Assembly: GCA_035610835.1 (NCBI GenBank)
Contig: CM069448.1
Span: forward strand, 9,425,607 to 9,489,606
Reading direction: 5' to 3'
Length of the DNA stretch: 64,000 nt
Origin: Ophiura sarsii
Lineage: Eukaryota; Echinodermata; Ophiuroidea; Amphilepidida; Ophiuridae
Shown here: piece by piece, positions 46,750 through 57,510 of the stretch
Layout of the letters: every line of letters begins with the position of its first letter
Position numbering within the stretch: the first letter of the stretch is position 1
Notes under the pieces: generated by a model
Told to the model about the DNA's origin: nothing
Database searches by the model: none
What the model saw: only the letters and a program-made list of their open reading frames with translations
Program-made: the position numbers and the translations under genes

Positions 46750-47080
46750 GACACCAGGCGCGGATCCAGAAAAGGTTAGGGGGCGGCACCAAAAAAATGA
46801 AATTGATCAGGTATGATCCAAGCGGTGCACAGCACCGCCCTCTGAGCTATGCTCGGACAGGGGGGAGTCTGAGGGGGGATGTGCCCCCCTCGGAAGTAGA
46901 AAAAAAAATCAATTTTGGAACTCATTTGGTGCGATCTGGTGTATACTTTTGACCAAAGTTTATCGAAAAGCCACCTCTTCATTTCCAATAAATATTTTGG
47001 TTTTTTTTGTCAATGCAAGAAAGAAGTTGAGCATATTTTCCTGATTTAAGTATAGATTGTTTAAAAGCTCGAACAGGGGA
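46750..47080 (-). repeat. Dispersed G/C-tract repeat, opposite orientation
   Basis: GGCGCGGATCCAGAAAAGG ... GGGGGATGTGCCCCCCTC ... AAAGCCACCTCTTCATTTCC, inverted relative of 43180-43400. Confidence 0.65.
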
Positions 47081-47084
47081 AACT

Positions 47085-47960
47085 ACTTTGCTAGCGTGCA
47101 AAAAAGGCTAAATAATAAAAAGGTACAGAAAACGTTTCTGAAGCCATCTTGTTCCAATTTAATAGCAAAGTAGTAAAAATAATTCATGCTGAGCGTGAAA
47201 AAATAGATATTGTAAAAAGAAATGTTTAGAAAAACGTTCCTGAATCCATCTTGTTAAGCTTGAATAATAAATTAATAATGAAACTAAAATGCGCGTAGCG
47301 CGCAAAAATTGGTTATTTTAACACTAAAATGGTCCAGAAAACCGTTCATGAAGCCATCTTGTTAAGCTTGGTAAAAAACATTCAAACTAATTCGCGCGTA
47401 GCGCGCAAAAAAATTGGTTTTTTTACACTGAAATGATCTTGAAAACGTTCCTGAAGCAATCTTGTTAAGCTTGAATAATAAAACATTGAAAACAATTTGT
47501 GCGTAGCGTGCAAAAAAATGGTTATTTAACACTAAAATGGTCCGGAAAAACGTTCATGAAGCCATTTTGTTTAAGCTTGAAATAAACAATGGAACCAATT
47601 CGCTCGAAACGCGCAAAAATGATCTAGAAAACGTTCCTGAAATATGTTTTATAAAGCCTGAATAAACATTGTAACCATTTCGCGCAAAGCGCAAAAAAAG
47701 AGGCTATTTTTAACACTAAAAAAGCTCCAGAAAAATGTTCCTGAGCCATCATGTTTAAACTGTCAGTTTTAATCTAAAATGGTCCAGAAAAACGTTCCTT
47801 AAGCCATCTTTTTATAACTTGAATGAAGAAACATTGCCAACTCGCACGAAGCGGGCAAAAATGGGTTTTTTCTCACTAAAATGGTCCAGAAAACGTTCCT
47901 GAAACCATGTTGTTAAGCTTGAATATAAACATTGAAAAATCCGCGCAAAAAATGGCTTCT
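47085..47960 (+). repeat. Degenerate tandem array, about 85-130-bp unit
   Basis: At least seven units carrying AAAACGTTCCTGAAGCCATC, TTGTTAAGCTTGAATAA and CGCGCGTAGCGCGCAAAAA. Unit lengths vary. No protein coding seen. Confidence 0.88.
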
Positions 47961-48057
47961 TTTGAGGGGGCATCATCATCACTCATCATCATCATCATAA
48001 TTAAACACTTTCAGCCTCAGGGTTATTCAAAAAAAGTGGAGGGGACATCTGCTATTA

Positions 48058-48112
48058 TGTCCCCCCTCCCCCCCCCCCCCCACTTTGAAAAGTGGGGGGG
48101 GGGGGGGGGGAC
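48058..48112. repeat. C-tract/G-tract inverted repeat
   Basis: A C-rich run and a G run separated by CACTTTGAAAAGTG form a potential long hairpin. Confidence 0.85.
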
Positions 48113-48119
48113 GTGTCCC

Positions 48120-49430
48120 CCTGTCCCCCACCCATATGACGCCCCTGTGTGTGTGTGTGGTGTTTATGTTCCAATGCCAGTGATATTTACAATGATACAT
48201 TTGAACTTCAAGTATAAGCTAGCATGATAGGAGTTGGATTCGCCAAGTATTTTGTTGTTGTTTATAATGGTCAAAGGCGGGGATATCAGAAGACAATAGG
48301 AGAGAAATGGCAAACACTAGTGAGGGTTCCTGCAGTTTTTGCCAGTGATTCCAAGAACGATATATACACATATATGAAAGTGTTTTATAACAAATAGCAC
48401 AGTTGAAAGTTATTTACTTGTGTTGAATTTTTATTGTTATCGCAACAAATATAGAACAGAAACTAACACTACTATTCCAATCACAAAGTCCACAGTTTAA
48501 AGTGGTTGTTATTTAATAGCAAACAAAAAGGTACTTCTGTAAGTTTCAAAGTTACTTTAATACACACACATCTTAAATTCGTAGCAATGTAGGTGCTTTC
48601 ATTTGGTCATCTCAGGTTATTGTTTATAAGTTTCAAAGTCAATAAGTTCAGGGTCTACCAGTGTATGAGTTTCAATGGCAATTTGACATAAGTAGCGGTT
48701 TATGTGCTGTCATCAAGAGGGTGGTCATCTCAGGTCATTGGTTAGTCTTCAATCAGTATAAGGTCATGGTGCTGTACTGATGTATGAGTTTCAAAGTCAA
48801 TCAATCTGTCCACGCAATGCTTGACCAAATGTTTATATTACTAAATAGGCACCTCTCCCATCTCTACACCATAACAGCATATGTATCATCATCTATATAC
48901 TATATATTAAGTGTAAAAGCTAAGTCTGTGCCAGATACTACAATTCCTCCATTAATACCAGGTCAATTAACAACAAGGGCGGCTTGGTATACATGGCCAT
49001 TAACTGTCATATTTAATGAGCTCCAAAGTGAATATCTCATTCGCACAACCATTAATTTCTTATTTATTACCATAACATCTCAAATTAATAGGTGTACGCT
49101 TACGGAAATATAGTACACCAAAAAGTGGTGTTCGATCATGATAGTAGGCTATTAAGATTCATATCGCACTTACGCTTGCTCAGATGATTACTGACTTTAT
49201 AGCGATTCCAGTATAGTAGTTCCTGCGACTTTTTGTTCACACGAATGCATTGAAGTATAGCAGTCGGGATCGGTCGCTTCCTTTAGTCCCTTAACTAACC
49301 TAAATCGCTCCAGCTAACTTCTCTTCACCACTTTGCGAATCTCAAATATTCGGCAGAACTATTTCATACTCACAGCAACTAAAAATCGCTACACCAACGA
49401 CTGAAAGTCGGGCTGAAAGTACTACAGTCA
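48120..49430. other. Intergenic sequence, no gene recognised
   Basis: Has repeated phrases (TATGAGTTTCAANG, GGTCATCTCAGGT) at 48600-48800. The 109-codon open frame at 48784-49113 has no recognisable motif and overlaps these repeats. Confidence 0.4.
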
Positions 49431-49434
49431 ACAT

Positions 49435-49859
49435 AATAAGTAACTGACCAGGTAATAAATGTGCTGATAGCTCTTAAAGTATACCTCCTACATAAAACAT
49501 ATTTAGAGAATATTATGACTGTGTAACAACTGTTTTCGTGAATTTGTTTTTAAATCAGAGGTATTTGTTCTGGTATGAGGAATTGTCCCTCAGAGAGACA
49601 ATTCCGAATGACCAGAAATCAATTAGTTGCCCGGTTTGAGTAGGCCTACGCGTGTAGAAAAGCAAAATGCGAAAATGAAAATCGGACTTGACATTACATA
49701 TGGGACTAACTTACTCAGTAATCAACCATTTCAGTTTAGCGTGTAATATTTCAAATAAAGAGGAGACATTTCTCAACAACTTTATATTTTAATATGTCCA
49801 TGTAGGAGTCATACTTATAGAGTTATCAGCACATTTATAACCAGCTGGTCAGTTGACTG
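49435..49859. mobile_element. Tc1/mariner-type MITE, 425 bp
   Basis: CAGTCAACATAATAAGTAAC at the left and GGTCAGTTGACTG at the right, TA on both sides (49433-49434, 49860-49861). Same family as 18938-19512. Confidence 0.85.
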
Positions 49860-50524
49860 TATATAAAACGGCTACACAGGCATATGAGGTCGCGGGATTT
49901 AAGGATGCGCAATAAGCTCCCGACCGACTGATGGCGACTAATTACGATGTAAAATATAATACAGGCAACCTGCCAGTTGATTTTAAGAGTAATTTATCAT
50001 CATTTTGAGAAGAGAATGCTGTCATCACTCGCAATTATCGTAAGCGTATGGTCAGTCGTTTTAATGATAAAACCTAGTAGTAAATTATAAATACTTTTAA
50101 AAGATAGATAATGCTTTACGCAAAAGCGCATGTGCAGAAAAAAAGAAAGTCAGACAGACGTGAAAATTGGGAGAATGTTATAATGCTGCCTATTAAGCAC
50201 ATGCCTAAAAATGCTCCTCTAACTTGAACTTGATTACCTGAAAAGCCTGTATTTACCAAAGCTGATAAACAGGTGTTTCCTTTAGCTGATTGGACTGCAT
50301 TAGGATACATTAAAAGGTAAGTTCCGTATTTTTACATGTATTTAAATCGTTAGCCCGACATGGTTCACACGACTGATAATTGTTATGAACAAGCTGGTGG
50401 TACAGTACCACTAATAAATACAGGTTTATACTGTTTTACCATATAGACTTGATTGATGATTTATCGAACCATGACTTTGTATGTTATACTCTTGTTGTGC
50501 TCCAGCCTCCCCCATGCACTATCG

Positions 50525-50785
50525 TGTTCATGGTTTGACATGATCATTATGGTGAAATTGTAATTTTTTTTGTTTAATTTTTTTTATTTATTGCAAATTG
50601 AGCTATTACATATAATATAATTATCATATGCATTCACTATTTATGTTATATGTATGTTCACTATAATAATATGGTTTGACATGATCATTATGGTGAAATT
50701 GTCATTTTTTGATTGCATATTGATCTATTGTATAATTATCATATGCATCCAGTATTTATGTTATATGAATGTTCACTATGATGGC
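50525..50785 (+). repeat. Tandem duplication, about 140-bp unit
   Basis: ATGGTTTGACATGATCATTA and TATAATTATCATATGCAT...TATTTATGTTATATG occur twice in the same order (starting near 50529 and 50670). Confidence 0.85.
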
Positions 50786-51699
50786 ACATCCAACATCCAA
50801 CCATGTCCATATTTGCACCTCTCCTGGCGCCTGGCACAGTCGTTCTTTTTGTGCTATTCCTCTTCCGCTTTCCCCCGCATGTTTTATGGTTTGGAGTTGC
50901 CGTCATGATGTACGAGGTACGCTTATTACATTTCAATGACCATTAATGTTGAATGATCTGTTACACATACGCCCTTATTGCTTAATCATGACAACATAAT
51001 GCTGATCATCTAATCCTACACCGTGTCATAATGACAATTGGCACAATTCCTAGCATCAATTGGTCTCATGATCGGGATTTTATCATGCATAATTACTATA
51101 TACCATTCACCTGATAGACACTATTATTATATGCTGAAACCATAACGTGTCACAACGACAATTGGCACATTTATTAGCATCACAGTGCGGTCTCAAATTC
51201 GTGATTTTATCATGCTCAATTGATCTGCTGTTTACATATTTATACCGTTTCACTAAATAGACTTGATGATCAGTCGTACCGTAACTTTGATTGTTTTACT
51301 CTATGTGATCCATACGCGTATGATTTGAGAGGTGAAGAGCAACAGTTACTAATAAGCTTTAGAAAGCCACATCAGAAAGTAACAAAGGACACTGTCTCCA
51401 ACGGGTTGTTCCGTAACCTGACTCAATTAATCTGACCTGACTCAATTAATCTGACCTGACTCAATTTTATCTGACACAGTTTTTTTTCTCGTAATGTAAG
51501 ATTTCCTGATATCGGAAAAAGTAATTAAAACGCACATGTGGCTCCAAATATTCCGTGTGAATGAAATCAAGTGATTACATGTTGTCATTACAGCTTAATT
51601 TTATCTTAAAACATTGTAGGCTCACGCATAATTCGGTTACATGATGAGGGCAGTGAGCCCTGATTATAAGGCTTGGGCGATACATGAACTTCGTTCTGT

Positions 51700-51717
51700 G
51701 CGTAAAGGGTACATCCC

Positions 51718-51750
<33 letters not shown>

Positions 51751-52115
51751 CTCAACTTTGGTTTGGATAGGGATGTGCCGCTGAGAATTTGAAAGTGGAC
51801 CCATTTTTATACCAAGTTTTCCAAAAATTTCGACCCATTTTTATACCAAAAATCTGGATTTTCGGCAAAGTTTAAACCACAATTTTGAAGACTTTTTCGA
51901 AAATTTTCGGAAATTTTTGAAAAATTGGACACCAAATTCATGAAATTCGGCTAATTTAGTGACAAATTTGAGAAAATTTTGAAAAGTGACCCCATGTTTA
52001 TACCAATTTTGCAACTAAAAAAGGGGTCATAGTTAGGCCTATACCAGGAAGCTATTTTTGAGACCCATTCCAGCGGAACATCCCCATACCCACTTTTGTA
52101 CTAAGACCCCCCCCG
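51700..52115. repeat. Dispersed repeat with 29-G tract
   Basis: G run at 51720-51748, then repeated CCCATTTTTATACCAA phrases and AAAATTTTCGGAAATTTTTG-like words, ending in AAGACCCCCCCCGG. Confidence 0.6.
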
Positions 52116-52361
52116 GTATCTCCCACTGATGCATGGCATGTCGTGCAATTCACGTTTCCCGGGCGCAGGCTTAATTCAGTGGCGGATTAACGGGGGAGGG
52201 ACATTAGGACCCGTGCCCGCTTCCGAGAGGGTAAAAAAGAAAGGCGAACAAGGAAAAGAAGAGAGGAGGAAAGAAGAGAGGAGGAAAGAAGAAGGAGAAA
52301 AAGCCTTTTTTTAAAACCTAAAATGGGGCACCAAATCGCTCCATTTAGAACTACTATGTTC

Positions 52362-52461
52362 NNNNNNNNNNNNNNNNNNNNNNNNNNNNNNNNNNNNNNN
52401 NNNNNNNNNNNNNNNNNNNNNNNNNNNNNNNNNNNNNNNNNNNNNNNNNNNNNNNNNNNNN
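52362..52461. other. Assembly gap, 100 N
   Basis: Exactly 100 N, the usual placeholder for unknown size. The left edge is a purine-rich simple repeat (GGAAAGAAGAGAGGA units, 52245-52305); the right edge is a CAGTAGACAGCATACATA unit of the array also seen at 54360-54860. Confidence 0.98.
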
Positions 52462-52529
52462 CAGTAGACAGCATACATATACATTGAGATATATATTTAG
52501 AAGATAGCCCATCCCAGACAACATACATA

Positions 52530-52870
52530 TATTGGCCCTATATTGGCCCAATATTGGCAATATTGGCATTGGCATTATCTTGTTGACCAATATTGGGCCA
52601 ATATTGGTTCCCCATTGGCAATATTGGCATTGGCATTTTATTGGTCACCAATATTGGACCAATTGGCTTTACATTGGCGCTCGTTAATTGGCATCATGTT
52701 GGCAACCAATATTGGACCAATATTGGTGACCAATAGAGTGCCAATGCGATTGGCACTCTCTTGGTCACCAATATTGGACCAATATTGGCTTTACATTGGC
52801 GCTCGTTAATTGGCATCATGTTGGCAACCAATATTGGACCAATATTGGTGACCAATAGAGTGCCAATGCC
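52530..52870. repeat. CCAATATTGG array, block 1
   Basis: About ten exact CCAATATTGG palindromes among spaced ATTGG words; a unit of roughly 130 bp (GTTGGCAACCAATATTGGAC and onward) repeats twice. Begins with CAGACAACATACATATATTG. Confidence 0.92.
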
Positions 52871-52872
52871 AT

Positions 52873-53143
52873 TGCACACCCCCTATAAGAGGGGTTCGGA
52901 ATTCCAGACTTTTCAGCTCAAATGATACCCTATAGAGGGGTTTGGAATTCCAGTCTTTCCCCTTCTCAGTACTCGTTAATGACGGAAATCCAGACGATTG
53001 TCAGTGTATATGTGACTAAAATCCTCGGAAATCCAGACTTTTTTGAACGATTAAGACTGGAAATCCGTACTTTTTGTAATGTCACTGTCGGAAATCCAGA
53101 CATTTCTATCATTGGAAAATCACCCCTCTATAGGGGGTGTGCA
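52873..53143. mobile_element. TIR element inserted beside the array
   Basis: GCACACCCCCTATAAGAGGG G and the inverted CCCCTCTATAGGGGGTGTGC. Interior repeats GGAATTCCAG and GGAAATCCAGAC. Confidence 0.75.
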
Positions 53144-53169
53144 CCTATTTTCTGGAATAGCCCATTAGT

Positions 53170-53392
53170 ATGAATCCAGCAAACACAAAACGTTTTCAAA
53201 ACGTTTTAATTTGGGTTTTATTTGGTTTCGGTTTAAGGAAACGTTTTTAAAACGTCACAGTTTAAAAGCATGTTTTTTGATCAGTAATTGTTTATATCAA
53301 AACGTTATAAAAACGTCAAAATAACGTTGTCAAAATACTCACAATTGAAACGAAATCATAACGTTCATAGAACGTTATAACACAACCTATTT
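53170..53392. repeat. AACGTT-rich palindromic repeat
   Basis: CCAGCAAACACAAAACGTTT T then many AACGTT words (AAAACGTTTT, AAACGTTTTTAAAACGT, AACGTTATAAAAACGT). Confidence 0.75.
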
Positions 53393-54366
53393 CAACCCAG
53401 ACAACATACATATATCGGCACAATATTGGCCCAACATTGGCAATATTGGCATTGGCATTATCTTGTTGACCAATATTGGGCCAATATTGGGTTCCCATTG
53501 GCAATATTGGCATTGGTACTCTCTTGGTCACCAATATTGAACGAATATTGGTTGTACATTGGCACTTTTCAATTGGCATCATGTTGGCAACCAATATTGG
53601 ACCAATATTGGTTTTACATTGGCGCTCTTCAATTGTCATCATGTTGGCAACCAATATTGGACCAATATTGGTTTTACATTGGCGCTCTTCAATTGGCATC
53701 ATGTTGGCAACCAATATTGGTCCAATAATGGGCGCAATATACCAGGGGCGGGAAATAACACCATTGATTTGATATTCAAATTATGACGTGGTCTAAAAAA
53801 GGCGGCCGCTGTTAAGAGTTATCGCTTCCCGGCCTTTTGGCTAGGATCTTGTGCCTTGTCCTGTCCCTTGAAGATTTGTTCCCTTGTCCTAGGCTTGCCC
53901 TTGGCCAAATTGGTCCTGGCCACCTGGCTTCCTACCTAACATTTCTCCAAGATCGCCCAATATTGGCCCAATATTGGCCCTCATTGGCGAGTGCCAATAT
54001 TGGGCCAAGCTGGGGCCAATGGCCAAATAATATTATGCCAATATTGTAAGCCAATATTGGGCCAATGAAAAATCAATATTGGGCCAATATTGTTATGTTA
54101 TATTGGCCCAGTATTGGCCCAATATTGGCACTCATTGGCGAGTTCCAATATTGGCCCAGTATTGGCCCAATATTGGCACTCATTGGCGAGTTCCAATATT
54201 GGCCCAGTATTGGCCCAATAGTGGCACTCATTGGCGAGTTCCAATATTGGGCCAAGCTTGGGCCAATGGCCAAATAATATTATGCCAATATTGTAAGCCA
54301 ATATTGGGCCAATGAAAAATCAATATTGGGCCAATATTGGGCCAAAATTGTTATGTTATCTGGGAT
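53393..54366. mobile_element. Foldback-like element built on CCAATATTGG
   Basis: Begins ACCCAGACAACATACATATA and ends TTATGTTATCTGGGAT (inverted ends). Blocks 53460-53725 and 53955-54350 hold about 18 exact CCAATATTGG, with units such as CACTCATTGGCGAGTTCC repeated three times. A U2 snRNA-like segment lies between the blocks. Confidence 0.75.
53821..53868 (+). pseudogene. U2 snRNA 5'-end-like segment
   Basis: ATCGCTTCCCGGCCTTTTGG CTAGGATC matches the U2 snRNA 5' end (stem-loop I) with two changes, then diverges where the branch-site recognition GTAGTA should be (reads GCCTTG). So it is a pseudogene or a U2-derived retroelement head, not a working U2 gene. Confidence 0.7.
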
Positions 54367-54865
54367 AGTGATGATATCTTCAGTTGACAAGATACATAGT
54401 GATGATATCTTTAGTAGACAGCCTGTACATAGTGATACTATCTTCGGTAAACAGAATACATAGTGATGCTATCTTCAGTAGACAGCATATACATAGTATA
54501 GTAATGCTATCTTCATGCGCATGAATGCCATCACCATTCAAATAATTGCCATCTGTTTCTGTTTAAGAATCACCACTAAAATCCGTCCACCAATAACCCA
54601 TAAATACTTGGTTATTTTAGTGGTGACTGGTGACGGAGCGGAGTTGGTGAAAAAGATGGGGATGTCGTGTTTGTGTTCAGGTCATGACCCGCCGACCGGA
54701 CCAACAACTTTTGCATTTGAACCGAAACACGCATATAGTGAAGCTTCTCTTCAGCAGGCAGCACAGTATGCTATCTTTAGTAAACAGCGTTTATAGTGAT
54801 GCTATCTTTAGTAAACAACATGCAATAGCCTAATGCTATCTCCAGTGAACAGCATACAGTGTTCG
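54360..54865 (+). repeat. About 31-bp tandem repeat, interrupted
   Basis: Units like ACATAGTGATGCTATCTTCA GTAGACAGCAT at 54360-54510 and 54770-54860, split by about 260 bp with inverted CACCACTAAAAT / ATTTTAGTGGTGA ends. The same unit flanks the assembly gap. Confidence 0.85.
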
Positions 54866-54899
54866 GGTTCTATAAAATGTTAATCTATAAAGTCTATTT

Positions 54900-55225
54900 A
54901 GACCTAAAATAATGATATTTTATTTAAAAACAGCATAAAACCATATTGAAATAGTAATATTTGTATGCTTATCCATGTCACGAATTACTCATTTTAATAT
55001 GCCAAAACGTATTGTACGCTCGTATATCATGTATATGCAATCACACAGAAATCCGTCTAAATGGAAAGCTTTTTGTGCTATCCTTGGTACTTTTGGCCAT
55101 ATTTTATTATGTCTATGTTATTCAAATTGCTTGGCATTACATGTTTGTATTTTAGAAGTTTCTATCTGTGTATGATGTTTGAGTACCCAATAAAATAAAA
55201 TAACATGGCGATACCAATCAAATAC
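54900..55225. other. Intergenic sequence, nothing recognised
   Basis: AT-rich; short open frames without recognisable motifs. Confidence 0.4.
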
Positions 55226-55227
55226 AC

Positions 55228-55805
55228 TAAGGCGACGAAAAAAGAAACCGTCTGTTCTACGGGCAAACGGACCATGACATAAATTGCCCGCTTAGCTAGG
55301 AGCGCTATTAATTCGGTCTTGTATAACCTATTGTTATCAATTACTACGAGAGGGGGATTGCCCAGTGTGCGTGTACAACCAGGCAATCATATTTAAATTC
55401 GGGGCGTGTACGAGCAGTACTACTTGCTAACTGCATGGGTGAGTTTCTATTATGTTGCAGCCGGTTATTTGCACACGAGCATTATGTCATCAACCAGCTT
55501 TGATGGAAGGCGAATATTTAAATTTGGTGGCGGTTAGTTAGGGCACCAATTTGTAGCGTTGCTAAGCGGGCCTTGTAGCCTAACTCTCAGGATGGGTCGA
55601 TCAGTCGGGTGTTTTTTATACTTTTCTCCCTTGAAAATGACTGTAAAAATCAAACAAATCTGTAAAAATCTTACCGTATTTTGACAAGCCCAAACAAATG
55701 TTTGGGTCGGTATTCATTTGCTCGTGAACTTTGTTTTCACCGGATCTAAATGGGTCGGTCGAGCCTGTAGAGCAGTCAGGGTATCTTTTTTTTCGTCGCC
55801 TTAGC
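55228..55805. mobile_element. TIR element, about 578 bp
   Basis: CTAAGGCGACGAAAAAAGA and the inverted TCTTTTTTTTCGTCGCCTTAG (20 of it matching); inner CCGTCTGTTCTACGGGCAAA. No transposase frame. Confidence 0.8.
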
Positions 55806-55894
55806 AATCGCAGTGATTAAATGTGTCTTTATGTTGAAACTAAAAGGCGTTCTTCCCATGACCCTAAGGAACTATTTATTTAATCCAAAAGCAA

Positions 55895-56045
55895 CATATC
55901 CGCGAAGCGGAAATGTGAATAAAAAATTATATCCCCTCAACAAGCGGATATTTGGTTCCGCTTGCGGAAGTGCCGAAAATAAATAATGCATTCCCATCCC
56001 CCACGAGCGGAAAAGCAAACCAAAAGCGAGGCTCCGCGAAGCGGA
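55895..56045. repeat. Repeated CCGCGAAGCGGAAATGT hairpin words
   Basis: CCGCGAAGCGGAAATGT at about 55899 and 56032, with related AAGCGGATA / TTCCGCTTGCGG between. Confidence 0.75.
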
Positions 56046-56088
56046 AATGTCAGGGGAAGTGTGAACAAATAATGGTACCCACTCTAAC

Positions 56089-56124
56089 CTGAGACTAAAA
56101 TACCTAAAGGTATTTTAGTCTCAG
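56089..56124. mobile_element. 36-bp near-perfect palindrome flanked by 7-bp direct repeats
   Basis: CTGAGACTAAAATACCT, AA, AGGTATTTTAGTCTCAG. CTCTAAC lies immediately on both sides (56082-56088 and 56125-56131). Looks like a minimal inserted palindrome with target duplication. Confidence 0.75.
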
Positions 56125-56131
56125 CTCTAAC

Positions 56132-57036
56132 GGATGTAACGGAGAAGGAACGTTGACCATTTAATATATTGAGTGGATGTTGAAGAGCAGATTATTTGTT
56201 ATTTTTACTTTGTAGTCTTTGTGAAATGTGGGCGTGGTCGCTCATAATGTGATTTTTACCATTCGGCATTTGGGAATTAAAAAAACTGAAACAAACTGGC
56301 AACCCTTGTTTTCATTTGCCGGCTCTTCGCAGTAAATTGACATTTTGTGTCGCCGTAAATCGCACATAAAACGACTGTTTCTCGTAAATTTAATTTGAAA
56401 TATGGTTATCATCATTGATATATGACAATAGAGCTATAATGCCAGGTTTGTTTTGTAAGAATAGGTTGTTGATCATTGCCTTTATTAGTTACAGAAACTG
56501 CAAGGCTGCCGAATTCGACAGTCGTATCGAGGAAATCTAGTCAAATAATGAAGTAGGAAATCATAATAATGAAACTGTAGACGATGCATATTGATTGATC
56601 AATATCGGGAAGGCGGTATTGTCTTCCAGAAGGTTTCCTTTACGGAATTAGGCACAAGTTAGTATGAATATGTAGCAATGCCTTCCTTTCATGCCTTTCC
56701 AGCTCATGACATAAGATAGCTTGCAAGTTTTTACAGATAGATTTAGCCTCAGTATGACTGAGTATCAAGTAAAGACTAATGTGAAAGTAAAGGCCTAAGC
56801 CCTAATATTTTTTTATTATTAACCCTAAGTTCCCTGGGATTCCCTATACAACACAGTCGCAAATCACAACAAATCAGGTAGTCATACTCATGAGACTTGG
56901 GATGAGACTACGACTTTGAAGTTTACCGCTGATTGCTTAAATCAATTAAATGATCAGCTAATTACTTAATTATTCATGAATTATCATGTTATGCAAATGT
57001 TGCGATATTTACTTAATTAATTAGCTAATTAGTTAG
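56132..57036. other. Sequence left of the second EFR3 block
   Basis: No gene seen. GGGATGAGACTACGACT (56906-56922) is inverted at 57111-57128, so an inverted-repeat element spans the start of copy B. Confidence 0.5.
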
Positions 57037-57180
57037 TTAATCAATTATTTAAATTCCAGCTACTCTCAGTTCTTTGGTGTTCAATGGGGCCTTTGCTGGG
57101 CCACCAGATAGTCGTAGTCTCATCCCGAGTGCGACGTGTTGTATATAGGGAATTCCAAGTTCCCTAACCCCAAAGACGGC

Positions 57181-57262
57181 CTGAGTGCCAAATAATGCTA
57201 ACCCAAGCGCCTGTGCTGCTGCTTTTCGATAATGTAATCAACCGAGCCTATAGGCAAGGGCG
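57181..57262 (+). repeat. SINE-related upstream module, copy B
   Basis: Same module as at 128-226, with GTAATCAACCGAGCCTATAG. No tRNA-like segment follows. Confidence 0.5.
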
Positions 57263-57375
57263 GACTTGAGTTATTTTTAGCAAATTTGCTTGGTAACAGT
57301 TTCTACACCACAGCAAACATTTTTCTTTGATCACTTGCTGTGGATGCAAACATTCACTAGAATAGGCGCTTATGT

Positions 57376-57510
57376 CACCTCCCAACTTGTGGTGACACAA
57401 AGATGATATTGAGCAATGAACACCTCCCAACTTGTGGTGACACAAAGATGATATTGAGCAATGAACACCTCCCAACTTGTGGTGACACAAAGATGATATT
57501 GAGCAATGAA
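57376..57510 (+). repeat. 45-bp minisatellite, 3 copies (copy B)
   Basis: Same unit as at 950-1174, with starts at 57376, 57421 and 57466. The copy-number difference is one of the clearest structural differences between the duplicated blocks. Confidence 0.97.

Noticed and set aside
48784..49113. 109-codon open frame
   Set aside because: No motif, no splice context, lies in repetitive AT-rich sequence.
52543..54315. Many open frames over the CCAATATTGG arrays
   Set aside because: Repeat-driven frames present on both strands with the same low-complexity composition.
54515..54796. 93-codon open frame
   Set aside because: Spans an inverted-repeat insert and runs into the 31-bp tandem repeat; no known motif.
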